NCBI GenBank assembly: GCA_013150955.1
Contig: JAADJD010000054.1
Coordinates: 1-13,678, forward strand
Direction of reading: 5' to 3'
Origin: Calditrichota bacterium
GTDB lineage: Bacteria > Calditrichota > Calditrichia > RBG-13-44-9 > J042
DNA length: 13,678 nt
The notes beneath the pieces are model-generated. The model searched no databases. It saw nothing but the letters and a program-made list of their open reading frames with translations, and had not been told where the DNA came from. This document shows, piece by piece, positions 1 to 6,825 of the stretch. Each line of letters starts with the position of its first letter. Positions within the stretch are counted from its first letter, which is position 1. The position numbers were made by a program, and so were the translations under genes.

Positions 1-10
1 ATATCCATTC

Positions 11-179
11 ATCCCAAATAATGCATTAAACCGCAAATCACGAGTATGAATTCGAAAAAAATCAACAAAATAGCGAATATATCCGGGAAAATATTTTCAT
101 CCAGATAGAATCCAGTGCATTTTATTATTTTTATTGGTTTTCATACGTGTCATTCGTAGGCGAATGCGTAATCTAAGTT
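11..179 (+). repeat. Dispersed 169-bp inverted-end repeat, copy 1 (forward)
   Basis: Full-length copy of the intergenic repeat family, in the orientation called forward here. It opens with ATCCCAAATAATGCAT and closes with GAATGCGTAATCTAAGTT, an imperfect inverted pair. Inside each end lies a second inverted block built on CGAAT-x-ACACGAATGAA, degenerate on the left in this copy. The centre is AT-rich and asymmetric, with the landmarks TTTTCATCCAGATAGAATCC and TTTTATTATTTTTATTGG shared by other copies. No open reading frame lies in it. Its outer bases diverge from the other copies, so it is probably an older insertion. Confidence 0.85.
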
Positions 180-211
180 AAAATATCAAATCCCGAATGA
201 GCCGGTCACTT

Positions 212-227
212 ATGCATAATCTGGGTT
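212..227 (+). repeat. Solo right end of the dispersed repeat
   Basis: ATGCATAATCTGGGTT is the consensus right terminus of the 169-bp family, here without the rest of an element. It is only 32 bp beyond copy 1. AATCCCGAAT at 190-199 loosely resembles a left terminus, so this could be a heavily deleted 38-bp remnant. That reading is weak. Confidence 0.5.
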
Positions 228-691
228 AAAAGAAGGAGTTTTCGAATTCCTCCAGTAGAACAAATCAATGATTGTTGACAAGGAATCCAGATTTGGGTTC
301 CGTTGGAGTTCTTAAACCGCTAAAATAAAGAGCGATCTATGTGTTATTCGAATGACGATGCATAGAATCCACAGTTATACCCAGAATAACTCATGCAATA
401 ACAGAATTTGATAATTATTCGGAAAATTATTTCCCGCCTTCTTCAACCATTTGCAGCATTTATGCAACACACCAAATAGAAACTCACCTCATCTACAGAC
501 TAAGAGATGCTCTAACGATTTAATTATTAATAAATTGCAAAAACTAAACCTCGAAGATTATCCAGGCGGTATGGAATTTGCGAGATAATGGACAAATACT
601 TAATGAGGGAGAATTAAAATTTAATCACGAGTTTACCTGTCTATTTTATGGCGCATGAAATCAGCCATTTAAAAAGTTAGGAGGGTATAAG
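228..691. other. AT-rich intergenic region without recognisable gene
   Basis: I see no credible coding frame, RNA gene or full repeat copy in this stretch. It is AT-rich and presumably holds the promoter of the secreted-protein gene at 692, but no convincing -35/-10 pair stands out. The only clear signal is the ribosome binding site TAGGAGGG at 679-686, six bases before the ATG at 692. Confidence 0.5.
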
Positions 692-1579
692 ATGGTACAT
701 TGGATTAGATATTGTATTCTTTCAGTTTTGTTTTTTATTTCTCTGGCGTGGGGACAACCTGCAGAATATTTTCATTCTTTCCTACACAGGCCTAACGAGT
801 TTGATTTTTATCCCCATTCAGACGAACCCTCTCATTTTATTTATCCACATCCAATTCCAGCAAATGAAAATAAATTTCTAGACATTCCTCCGTACTTCCA
901 TAATTTGCCTGTTACTACCCCAGGAAATCGCTCGTTATCACCGTCCGAGAGATCAATTTTAAAAGCCATCATTGAAGATTTTCAGGTGAATGAGAATGTG
1001 GGGTCGGACGGGGCCAATCAATATTGCCCCACGGTAAGTATTAATGTTTCGGGAAGTATTGTGGTAGTCTGGGAAGATGAGCGCAATGTGGATAAGGATA
1101 TTTTTGCCCAGCGCTACGGGGCCGATGGCAAGCCTATTGGCGACAATTTTGTTGTAACCAAAAACTGCTATAAAAGCCAATTTGAGCCGGATGTTCAATT
1201 GTGGAATGGCCGAATTTATACGGTGTGGATCAGTAATCACGCAGAAGGTACCGGTTACGACATCTGGGCCAATGTGCCAGCATGGAATAATATGTACACA
1301 AATATCCGGGTAAAATCAACAGATCTGATTAATAATTATCAATTGCAACAGAATTACCCCAATCCATTCAATCCAACCACAACCATTGCCTATGCCTTGC
1401 CCAGGACTACCAAGGTTACTTTAACCATTTACAACACTCTGGGCCATAAGGGTACGTACGCTGGTAAACCGTCACCAGCCTGTCGGCCACTACACGGTGC
1501 AATGGGAGGGCCGGGATGCATCCGGTCGGCAGCGGCCGGCAGGGGTGTATTTTTACCGCCTGAAGGCTGGCCAGTTTGA
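692..1579 (+). CDS. Secreted repeat protein with type IX sorting tail, frameshifted near its 3' end
   Basis: Predicted exported protein. Residues 1-21 form a signal peptide (basic start, hydrophobic core, AWG|QP site). Residues about 97-150 hold one copy of the module repeated in the downstream paralogue (FQVNEN..., VVVWEDERN...[18 protein letters not shown]). Residues 216-228 read [13 protein letters not shown], the start of a type A type-IX-secretion sorting domain. After LGHK (residue 253) the frame departs from the family. Removing one G from the GGG at 1450-1452 restores [20 protein letters not shown] and a tail ending [11 protein letters not shown] with a stop at 1608-1610, giving 305 residues. 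The literal frame ends at 1579 in a nonsense tail. Either the gene has lost its sorting signal or this is a sequencing or assembly error. The ribosome binding site TAGGAGGG is strong. No enzymatic motif is visible. Confidence 0.8.
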   Translation: MVHWIRYCILSVLFFISLAWGQPAEYFHSFLHRPNEFDFYPHSDEPSHFIYPHPIPANENKFLDIPPYFHNLPVTTPGNRSLSPSERSILKAIIEDFQVNENVGSDGANQYCPTVSINVSGSIVVVWEDERNVDKDIFAQRYGADGKPIGDNFVVTKNCYKSQFEPDVQLWNGRIYTVWISNHAEGTGYDIWANVPAWNNMYTNIRVKSTDLINNYQLQQNYPNPFNPTTTIAYALPRTTKVTLTIYNTLGHKGTYAGKPSPACRPLHGAMGGPGCIRSAAAGRGVFLPPEGWPV

Positions 1580-1610
1580 GCAAGTGCGAAAGATGGTGCT
1601 GGTGAAATAA
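1580..1610 (+). pseudogene. Out-of-frame remainder of the sorting tail
   Basis: In the +1-shifted frame these bases encode the final [10 protein letters not shown] residues and a TAA stop at 1608-1610. They match the end of the downstream paralogue ([10 protein letters not shown]). They are not translated from the literal upstream frame, so the C-terminal sorting signal is separated from its protein. Confidence 0.7.
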
Positions 1611-1674
1611 GGAAATATTTTCTAATAGTAAATAAGGAAATAGTATTAAAGCATAAACATTGGGGGGAATTCAA

Positions 1675-3351
1675 ATGAAACGGTATATCCAGGCATATAT
1701 TTTGATTTTAATATCCCTAAACCCAATAATAAGCCAGGATAATAAAAATCACCACTTGGCTCCTTATATAAATGATAGAGAAAAAGAATTATTCTATCAG
1801 ATGTACGTTGAACATTCTGAAGAAATACCTGATAACTGGCAAAGCGAACGCAAAATCCAAAATGAGAATTTATACAATTATAATTTACCATTTATTAAAA
1901 AAGATTTTCGTGTAAATGATGATTTTGGGGATGCTTATCAGTTTTTTGCTGATATAGCAGTTGGTGATTCCGGGAATTTTATTATCGTTTGGGTTGATGA
2001 ACGGCAGGAGGATAGATATGTATATGCACAACGTTTCGACAAAAATGGTGTAGCATTAAGTCAAAATTTTAACGTTGATTCAATGGGTGTTACAACAAAG
2101 TGGACACCTCCAACTGTCATGTTTTATAAGACAGGTAAATTTCTCGTTTCCTGGCAGGATTACAGAAATGCTAATTGGGATGTTTACGCTCGAAGGTTTA
2201 ATCACAATGGTAAACCTTTACAAAAGGCATTTCGTGTAAATGATGATTTCGACAGAACCATACAAGGATCTCCGTCTGTTGCAATAGACAGTTCTGGAAA
2301 TACTTTTATTGTATGGAGAGATTGGCGTGATGATGTAGGAAATGATGAACGAAATATTTATGCACAGCTTTACGATCCAAATGGCAATGCCATTAATGGA
2401 AATTTTTTGGTAAACCCTCAACAAAATAACATCGATCATGGCGCACCTGCAGTTGCGACAAATAAAGCGGGGCATTTCGTCGTTGTGTGGGAGGATAAAC
2501 GGAATGGAAACTGGGATATTTATGCCAAATTGTACAATCATCGGGGTGAGGTAATTCTTGAAAATTTTCGTGTGAATGATGATTCGGGTACTAGAAATCA
2601 GTGGTATCCAGAGGTCGCTGTTGACGAGTCCGGGAATTTCATAATCGTTTGGCAAGATTATCGAAACGGGAACTGGGATATTTATGCCCAACGCTTCGAT
2701 TCCAATGGTATCCCACTCGGACAAAATTTTCGAGTGAATGATGATTTAGGAAGCAGTGATCAATGGTATCCAACTGTTGCAGTTGATGATTTGGGAAACT
2801 TTGTTATCGTATGGGAAGACAAAAGAAATGATAGCGGAGATATTTATGGTCAGCGCTATAATCATGAAGGCGTTCCACTGGGAAACAATTTCATAATTAA
2901 TACAGAAAAATCAAACAGACAGGGAGCACCTAGGGTCAAATTGTGGAATGGAAAAATATATACCGTATGGGAAAGTATACACGATCCAACTGCCGGCTAC
3001 GACATCTGGGCCAATGTGCTGGATTGGAATGATCCTTACACCCGCATTGCAGAGAATGGTTCAGCCGGGGTGAGCACTTACCATCTGGCTCAAAACTACC
3101 CCAACCCCTTTAACCCAACAACTACCATACAGTACACCTTACCTAAAGCAGGGAAGGTAATACTAAAAATCTACAACTCCCTGGGCCAGGTGGTGCGCAC
3201 GCTGGTGGAGGAGCATCAACCGGCGGGCCGCTACACGGTGCAATGGAATGGCCGGGATGACTTTGGGCGGCAAATGCCGGCAGGCATTTATTTTTACCGC
3301 CTGAAAGCCGGCCAGTTTGAGCAGGTGCGCAAAATGGTGCTGGTGCGGTAG
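1675..3351 (+). CDS. Secreted multi-repeat (beta-propeller-like) protein with type IX sorting domain
   Basis: Exported protein of 558 residues. I chose the ATG at 1675, preceded by a G-rich ribosome binding site at 1662-1668. A TTG at 1660 would only add five residues. Residues 1-20 are a signal peptide (MKRYIQAYILILISLNPIIS|Q). From about residue 78 to 450 there are six to seven units of roughly 45-57 residues with the pattern FRVNDD...VAVDxSGNFIIVWxDxRNGNWDIYAQRFDxNGxPLGQN. Unit starts are near 78, 131, 176, 233, 288, 342 and 396. The periodicity suggests a beta-propeller or similar surface scaffold. Residues about 469-558 are a type A sorting domain ([17 protein letters not shown] to RKMVLVR) used for export and anchoring by the type IX machinery. 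No catalytic motif is visible and the ligand is unknown. The tail is more GC-rich than the repeats. Confidence 0.88.
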   Translation: MKRYIQAYILILISLNPIISQDNKNHHLAPYINDREKELFYQMYVEHSEEIPDNWQSERKIQNENLYNYNLPFIKKDFRVNDDFGDAYQFFADIAVGDSGNFIIVWVDERQEDRYVYAQRFDKNGVALSQNFNVDSMGVTTKWTPPTVMFYKTGKFLVSWQDYRNANWDVYARRFNHNGKPLQKAFRVNDDFDRTIQGSPSVAIDSSGNTFIVWRDWRDDVGNDERNIYAQLYDPNGNAINGNFLVNPQQNNIDHGAPAVATNKAGHFVVVWEDKRNGNWDIYAKLYNHRGEVILENFRVNDDSGTRNQWYPEVAVDESGNFIIVWQDYRNGNWDIYAQRFDSNGIPLGQNFRVNDDLGSSDQWYPTVAVDDLGNFVIVWEDKRNDSGDIYGQRYNHEGVPLGNNFIINTEKSNRQGAPRVKLWNGKIYTVWESIHDPTAGYDIWANVLDWNDPYTRIAENGSAGVSTYHLAQNYPNPFNPTTTIQYTLPKAGKVILKIYNSLGQVVRTLVEEHQPAGRYTVQWNGRDDFGRQMPAGIYFYRLKAGQFEQVRKMVLVR

Positions 3352-3368
3352 GTACATCCGCACCAGCA
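3338..3368 (+). terminator. Perfect 11-bp stem-loop spanning the stop codon
   Basis: TGCTGGTGCGG (3338-3348) pairs perfectly with CCGCACCAGCA (3358-3368) around a 9-base loop that holds the TAG stop. No run of T follows (GTTCCTTATAAA), so it is not a canonical intrinsic terminator. It may instead protect the 3' end of the transcript or slow ribosomes at termination. Confidence 0.45.
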
Positions 3369-3378
3369 GTTCCTTATA

Positions 3379-3549
3379 AACCCAAATTAAAGCGTTAAAT
3401 CACGAATCACGCGAATGAATTCGAAAAAAGTCATCAAAATAGTTAACAAATCTGGAAAAACATTTTCATCCAGATAGAAACCAGTGCATTTTATTATTTT
3501 TATTGGTGTTCATTCGTGTAGTTCGTAGGTTAACGCTTAATCTGGGATT
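3379..3549 (+). repeat. Dispersed inverted-end repeat, copy 2 (forward)
   Basis: Full copy starting AACCCAAATTAAAGCGTTAA and ending TTAACGCTTAATCTGGGATT. The inner inverted block is CACGAATCACGCGAATGAAT on the left and TTCATTCGTGTAGTTCGTAGG-like on the right. The terminal stem uses AGCGTTAA/TTAACGCT in place of the usual ATGCAT-type bases, and both ends changed together. TTATA occurs just before the left end (3374-3378) and again at 3551-3555, a possible but unconfirmed target duplication. Confidence 0.88.
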
Positions 3550-3590
3550 ATTATAATCGCCCTTATTTGAGATACAAAAGGATTTGTTTT

Positions 3591-3616
3591 GGGGGAAGGC
3601 AAACGAGCCGTCCCCC
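3591..3616 (+). other. GC-rich hairpin between two repeat copies
   Basis: GGGGGAAGGC (3591-3600) pairs with GCCGTCCCCC (3607-3616) with a single mismatch and the loop AAACGA. It is preceded by TTTT and followed by ATAAG, so a poly-U tail is lacking. Nearly the same stem recurs at 8077-8102 after the isocitrate dehydrogenase gene, which suggests a small dispersed hairpin element. Confidence 0.5.
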
Positions 3617-3642
3617 ATAAGCATTGAATTGTTTTATTAGTT

Positions 3643-3812
3643 AACCCAGATTAAGCAATAGCCTACGAATGATACGAATTAACACAAATAAAACCAATAA
3701 AATACATTAGATTGTGTCTGGATGAAAATATGTTCCAGGGTTTATTCGCGATTTTGTCGATATTTTTTGGTTTCATTCGCGTGATTCGCGGCTTATTGCA
3801 TAATTTGGGATT
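3643..3812 (-). repeat. Dispersed inverted-end repeat, copy 3 (reverse)
   Basis: Full copy in reverse orientation. On the plus strand it begins AACCCAGATTAAGCAATAGCC and ends GCTTATTGCATAATTTGGGATT. The terminal stem carries GCAATA/TATTGC, different from both the consensus and copy 2, yet still self-complementary. It ends only 21 bp before the ATG of the peptidase gene at 3834, so it must lie in or next to that gene's promoter and leader. Confidence 0.88.
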
Positions 3813-3833
3813 AAAATACCATCATAATCAATA

Positions 3834-4733
3834 ATGATTAAAAGAAAATGGATTCACAATCTTTGGTACCTTGGTTTTATTGGGTTTCTGGGAAGTATCT
3901 TTGATGCATTAAAATCACTCAAAATTTTATTTTTATTCTTTTTAACTCCTTTTGTTTCTTCTCTTATTCGCACCATCATTGGGAAAAAGAAAAAACAATA
4001 CAGAAAATTACAGATTTCTTTACTGGACTTCTTTTGCCATCCAAAATTACTCATACAGATCCTAATTCACCTTTTGGGCCAGACAATCGCCTTTTTAAGA
4101 ATAAAAGGCAGCCCTCCTTCGCCGGACAAATTTAAACCGAACACCTCATTTTCACTACCGTTTGAAGGTTTCTGGACAGTTGTAAACGGAGGAATAACCA
4201 AAGAAAATTCACACTCCTGGAATGTGTTGAATCAGCGATATGCTTACGATTTTTTAATTCTGGATGACAATGGCAAAACCTACCGAAATAAAGGAAATAA
4301 ATTGGACGATTATTTTGCATTCGGTAAACCTGTTCTGGCTCCTGCTGATGGGATTGTTATTCAAGTCCAAAATCATATCCCAGACAATCCTCAACCAGGA
4401 ACCATTGATGTAGGCGCAAAAGATTTTCGAGGCAATTTTGTAATTATTAAACATTCTGACATCGAATACAGTTTTCTTGCTCATTTACAATACGGAAGCA
4501 TTCGGGTAAAAGTCGGTGATCGTGTAGTGAAGGGCCAGTTGATAGGTCTTTGTGGCAATTCAGGACACTCCACAGAACCCCATCTTCACTTTCATGTACA
4601 GGACCACCCCAATTTTTTCCTGGCAGTCAGTTTGCCGATAATGTTTGAAGATTTTTACCGTAGACAAGGTGATAAAATTTCATTCTTGAAACGCGGCTAC
4701 ATTTCTAAAGGCTGGCAGATTAAACCCAAATAA
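3834..4733 (+). CDS. Membrane-anchored M23 (LytM-type) peptidase-like protein
   Basis: Probable cell-wall metallopeptidase or an inactive relative, 299 residues. The N-terminal third is hydrophobic, with candidate membrane segments at about residues 10-26, 29-48 and 71-88 separated by a lysine-rich stretch (KKKKQYRK). The C-terminal domain is M23-like: AFGKPVLAPADGIV (152-165), FLAHLQYGSIRVKVGDRVVKGQLIGLCGNSG (214-244) and EPHLHFHV (248-255) with H250-x-H252. The canonical HxxxD at the first zinc position is not present. The segment reads NQRYAYDF, with D139 but no H four residues before it, and H127 lies further upstream. No good ribosome binding site precedes the ATG. The last codons and the TAA stop lie inside repeat copy 4a. 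Family assignment is firm; catalytic activity is uncertain. Confidence 0.82.
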   Translation: MIKRKWIHNLWYLGFIGFLGSIFDALKSLKILFLFFLTPFVSSLIRTIIGKKKKQYRKLQISLLDFFCHPKLLIQILIHLLGQTIAFLRIKGSPPSPDKFKPNTSFSLPFEGFWTVVNGGITKENSHSWNVLNQRYAYDFLILDDNGKTYRNKGNKLDDYFAFGKPVLAPADGIVIQVQNHIPDNPQPGTIDVGAKDFRGNFVIIKHSDIEYSFLAHLQYGSIRVKVGDRVVKGQLIGLCGNSGHSTEPHLHFHVQDHPNFFLAVSLPIMFEDFYRRQGDKISFLKRGYISKGWQIKPK

Positions 4734-4838
4734 TGCATGAAAACCACGAATCACGTGAATGGAGCCCCAAAATATCTAAAAACCACAATTAAACTTCGAA
4801 ACAAATCATCATCCTGATATGATCCAATGGATTTTATT
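4723..4838 (+). repeat. Dispersed inverted-end repeat, copy 4a (forward, truncated)
   Basis: Left part of a forward copy. It starts AACCCAAATAATGCAT and runs through CCACGAATCACGTGAATG to CCAATGGATTTTATTA, where it stops abruptly against the inverted copy 4b. Its first bases overlap the end of the peptidase gene and supply the TAA stop at 4731-4733. The missing right part is not found beyond 4b. Confidence 0.8.
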
Positions 4839-5007
4839 ATCCCATATTATGCATTAGCCTACGAATCATGCGAATTAACACCAATAAAAATAATTAAATG
4901 CACTTGATTCTATCTGGATGGAAAAATTTTCCCGGATATATTCGCTATTTTGTTGATTTTTTTCGAATTCATCCGTGTCATTCGTGGTCTTATACATAAT
5001 CTGGGTT
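4839..5007 (-). repeat. Dispersed inverted-end repeat, copy 4b (reverse)
   Basis: Full-length reverse copy from ATCCCATATTATGCAT to ATACATAATCTGGGTT. Its centre (TTCCCGGATATATTCGCTAT) is the reverse complement of the centre of copy 1. It abuts truncated copy 4a, so the two form a head-to-tail inverted composite that could fold back on itself. Confidence 0.87.
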
Positions 5008-5096
5008 TATATCCAACGGTAATTATTCCCTGCTTCCCCTTTTCTCATTTTCAAATTGTATAATCTCAAAAATGTATTAAATTTTTGTTCATCATT

Positions 5097-5116
5097 GGGT
5101 TGGGCTGGGTTGGGCT
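5097..5116 (+). promoter_or_regulatory. Tandem 10-mer forming a four-tract G-quadruplex motif
   Basis: GGGTTGGGCT occurs twice in perfect tandem. This yields four GGG tracts with two-base loops (TT, CT, TT) at 5097-5114 on the coding strand, about 25 bases upstream of the aminotransferase ATG. The pattern meets the usual G3-loop criteria for a quadruplex. A regulatory role is inference. Confidence 0.5.
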
Positions 5117-5139
5117 GAGACGACAAACTTGAGGCCTTT

Positions 5140-6327
5140 ATGCAAATTGCCAATCGTGTGCAGCAGGTGGAGAAGTCGGAAACCCTGCGGGTGAAGGAAA
5201 AAGCGCTGGAACTGCGTCGCCAGGGTGTGGATGTGATCGATCTGACCGCCGGGGAGCCCGATTTCCCCACCCCTTCTCACATCTGCGCCGCCGGGGAAGC
5301 GGCCATCCGCGACGGCTTCACCAAATACACCGCCAGTGCCGGTATCCCGGAGCTGCGGCAGGCGATCGTCGACAAGCTGTCCCGGGAAAACCAATTACAG
5401 TACCAGCCAGAGCAGATCATCGTCACCGTCGGTGCCAAGCCCGCCATCATTACCGCACTGTGGGCCATCTTAAATCCCGGAGATGAAGTCATCATCCCGG
5501 CCCCCTATTGGGTGAGTTATCCCCAGCAGGTGCGCATGGCCGATGGCGTTCCCGTGATTGTTGACACCCGCGATAGTGGATTTAAAATCACCCCTCAGGC
5601 TCTGGAAAATCACATCACCCCCCGAACACGGGCATTTTTGTTTAATTCTCCCTGCAATCCCACCGGTGTGGTCTATACCCCGGATGAATTGCAGGCGCTG
5701 GCCGATGTCCTGAAAGGCCGGAATATCTGGATCCTTTCGGATGAAATTTACGAGAAAATCATATTTGATGATCAGGTTCATCGCAGCATTGCCGGCTATG
5801 ATGGCCTGTATCATCAAACCATCGTGATTAATGGCGTATCCAAGGCGTACGCCATGACCGGATGGCGAATTGGATATGCCGCCGGGCCGACCGAGATCAT
5901 CCAGGCCATGAACCGATTACAAAGCCATTTTACCACCCCGCCGTCCATTTCTCAAAAAGCGGCCCTGGTGGCCTTAACCGGAGACCAGTCGCCAGTGGAG
6001 GAGATGCGGCGCCGTTTTCAGAAACGGCGGGATATTCTGGTGGACGGGTTGAAGCAAATACCCGGGCTATCGTTCGTTTACCCGGAAGGGGCATTCTACC
6101 TGTTTGTGAACGTTTCGGGATTGTTTGGTCGAAAGTGGAACCGTGGCGTTTTGAAAACCAGTCTGGATGTTTGCGATTATCTCATCGAAACCCAGCATCT
6201 GGTTGCGGTTCCTGGAAAGGGATTTGGCGCCCCCGATTACATTCGATTGTCATTTGCCACCAGCGAGGCAGTGCTGGAAAAAGCGATCGTAGCGTTGAAA
6301 CAGGCGGTTCAGGCATTAAACCAATAA
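5140..6327 (+). CDS. aspC: Pyridoxal-phosphate aminotransferase, aspartate aminotransferase type
   Basis: Class I/II fold-type I aminotransferase, 395 residues, the usual size for subgroup I-gamma aspartate aminotransferases. The expected reaction is aspartate plus 2-oxoglutarate to oxaloacetate plus glutamate in the cytosol. Visible landmarks: GEPDFPTP (38-45), KYTASAGIPELR (62-73), W124 for cofactor stacking, NPTG (173-176), D201 and Y204 in SDEIYEK, the PLP-binding K235 in SKAYAMTGWR with R243, and R369 in YIRLSF for the substrate carboxylate. The ATG at 5140 has GAGG at 5131-5134. The FmdB-like gene follows within 13 bp, probably in one transcript. A G-quadruplex motif lies in the leader. 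Substrate choice within the subgroup (aspartate, prephenate or others) cannot be fixed from sequence alone. Confidence 0.92.
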   Translation: MQIANRVQQVEKSETLRVKEKALELRRQGVDVIDLTAGEPDFPTPSHICAAGEAAIRDGFTKYTASAGIPELRQAIVDKLSRENQLQYQPEQIIVTVGAKPAIITALWAILNPGDEVIIPAPYWVSYPQQVRMADGVPVIVDTRDSGFKITPQALENHITPRTRAFLFNSPCNPTGVVYTPDELQALADVLKGRNIWILSDEIYEKIIFDDQVHRSIAGYDGLYHQTIVINGVSKAYAMTGWRIGYAAGPTEIIQAMNRLQSHFTTPPSISQKAALVALTGDQSPVEEMRRRFQKRRDILVDGLKQIPGLSFVYPEGAFYLFVNVSGLFGRKWNRGVLKTSLDVCDYLIETQHLVAVPGKGFGAPDYIRLSFATSEAVLEKAIVALKQAVQALNQ

Positions 6328-6340
6328 GCGGATGAAAAAC

Positions 6341-6628
6341 ATGCCAACGTACGAATATCGCTGTCGCGATTGTGGATTTGAGTTCGAAGAGTTTCAATCC
6401 ATCTCCGATGCGCCATTGAACGAGTGCCCTTCCTGTGCGGGAACGCTGGAACGACTGATTTCGGGTGGCGTGGGACTCATTTTCAAAGGCAGTGGGTTCT
6501 ATATTACCGATTATGCCAGAAAACACAGTTCCGGGGCTTCGGGGCGTCGGCAGGGGCAGAAAACTTCTTCCCCAACAAAGGGAAAACCGTCAATCCGTAG
6601 GTCATCCTCGGGCAAATCCAGAAAGTAG
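6341..6628 (+). CDS. FmdB-family zinc ribbon protein
   Basis: Small protein of 95 residues. I start it at 6341 because family members begin MPTYEYRC; an ATG at 6332 would add MKN. Neither start has a strong ribosome binding site, although GGATGA at 6330-6335 suits 6341. Cysteines at 8 and 11 (CRDC) and at 29 and 32 (CPSC) form the zinc ribbon. GVGLIFKGSGFYITDY (about 44-59) is the conserved FmdB stretch. The rest is a basic Ser/Gly/Lys/Arg-rich tail, probably disordered. The family was named after a putative regulator of formamidase expression in Methylophilus, but its function is generally unknown. It closely follows the aminotransferase gene. Confidence 0.85.
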   Translation: MPTYEYRCRDCGFEFEEFQSISDAPLNECPSCAGTLERLISGGVGLIFKGSGFYITDYARKHSSGASGRRQGQKTSSPTKGKPSIRRSSSGKSRK

Positions 6629-6752
6629 TCCAGAGGCAATGAAACGGATGGGATTGGGCTATGAATCGCAACCAACAAAACATTCTCGTCCAGACGGTAA
6701 AAAGAGGGTAAAGGTGGTGACGGTTTCCCGGAGAAGTTACCGGTACAAAGGG

Positions 6753-6781
6753 TTGACCGCAACGGTGGGTTAACCTATCAA
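6753..6781 (+). promoter_or_regulatory. Sigma-70-type promoter for isocitrate dehydrogenase
   Basis: TTGACC (6753-6758) and TATCAA (6776-6781) are separated by exactly 17 bases, matching five and four of six consensus positions. Transcription would begin near 6788, about 38 bases before the start codon. No competing promoter is evident between the FmdB gene and this point. Confidence 0.45.
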
Positions 6782-6812
6782 TGTTGATGGAATTCAATCA
6801 ATTTAAAGCGTC

Positions 6813-6822
6813 AAGGAGGTGA
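6813..6822 (+). promoter_or_regulatory. Near-perfect ribosome binding site of icd
   Basis: AAGGAGGTGA is fully complementary to the 16S rRNA anti-Shine-Dalgarno tail. It lies three bases before the ATG at 6826 and fixes that start. It is the strongest such site in the window and implies high expression. Confidence 0.8.
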
Positions 6823-6825
6823 ACA

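Noticed and set aside
378-400. TACCCAGAATAACTCATGCAATAA as a possible decayed repeat end
   Set aside because: Only partial similarity to AACCCAGATTAAGCAATA with internal insertions and no flanking body of the repeat; cannot be separated from chance.
2218-2724. 168-codon minus-strand frame inside the repeat protein
   Set aside because: It is the mirror of the periodic repeats in the real gene, which explains its length; composition is not protein-like.
5862-6335. 157-codon plus-strand frame inside the aminotransferase
   Set aside because: The aminotransferase frame carries the conserved active-site residues across this region, so the other frame is a shadow.
6465-6773. Overlapping plus-strand frame across the FmdB gene and its downstream spacer
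   Set aside because: It lies in a different frame over the well-supported zinc ribbon gene and its translation shows no domain pattern.
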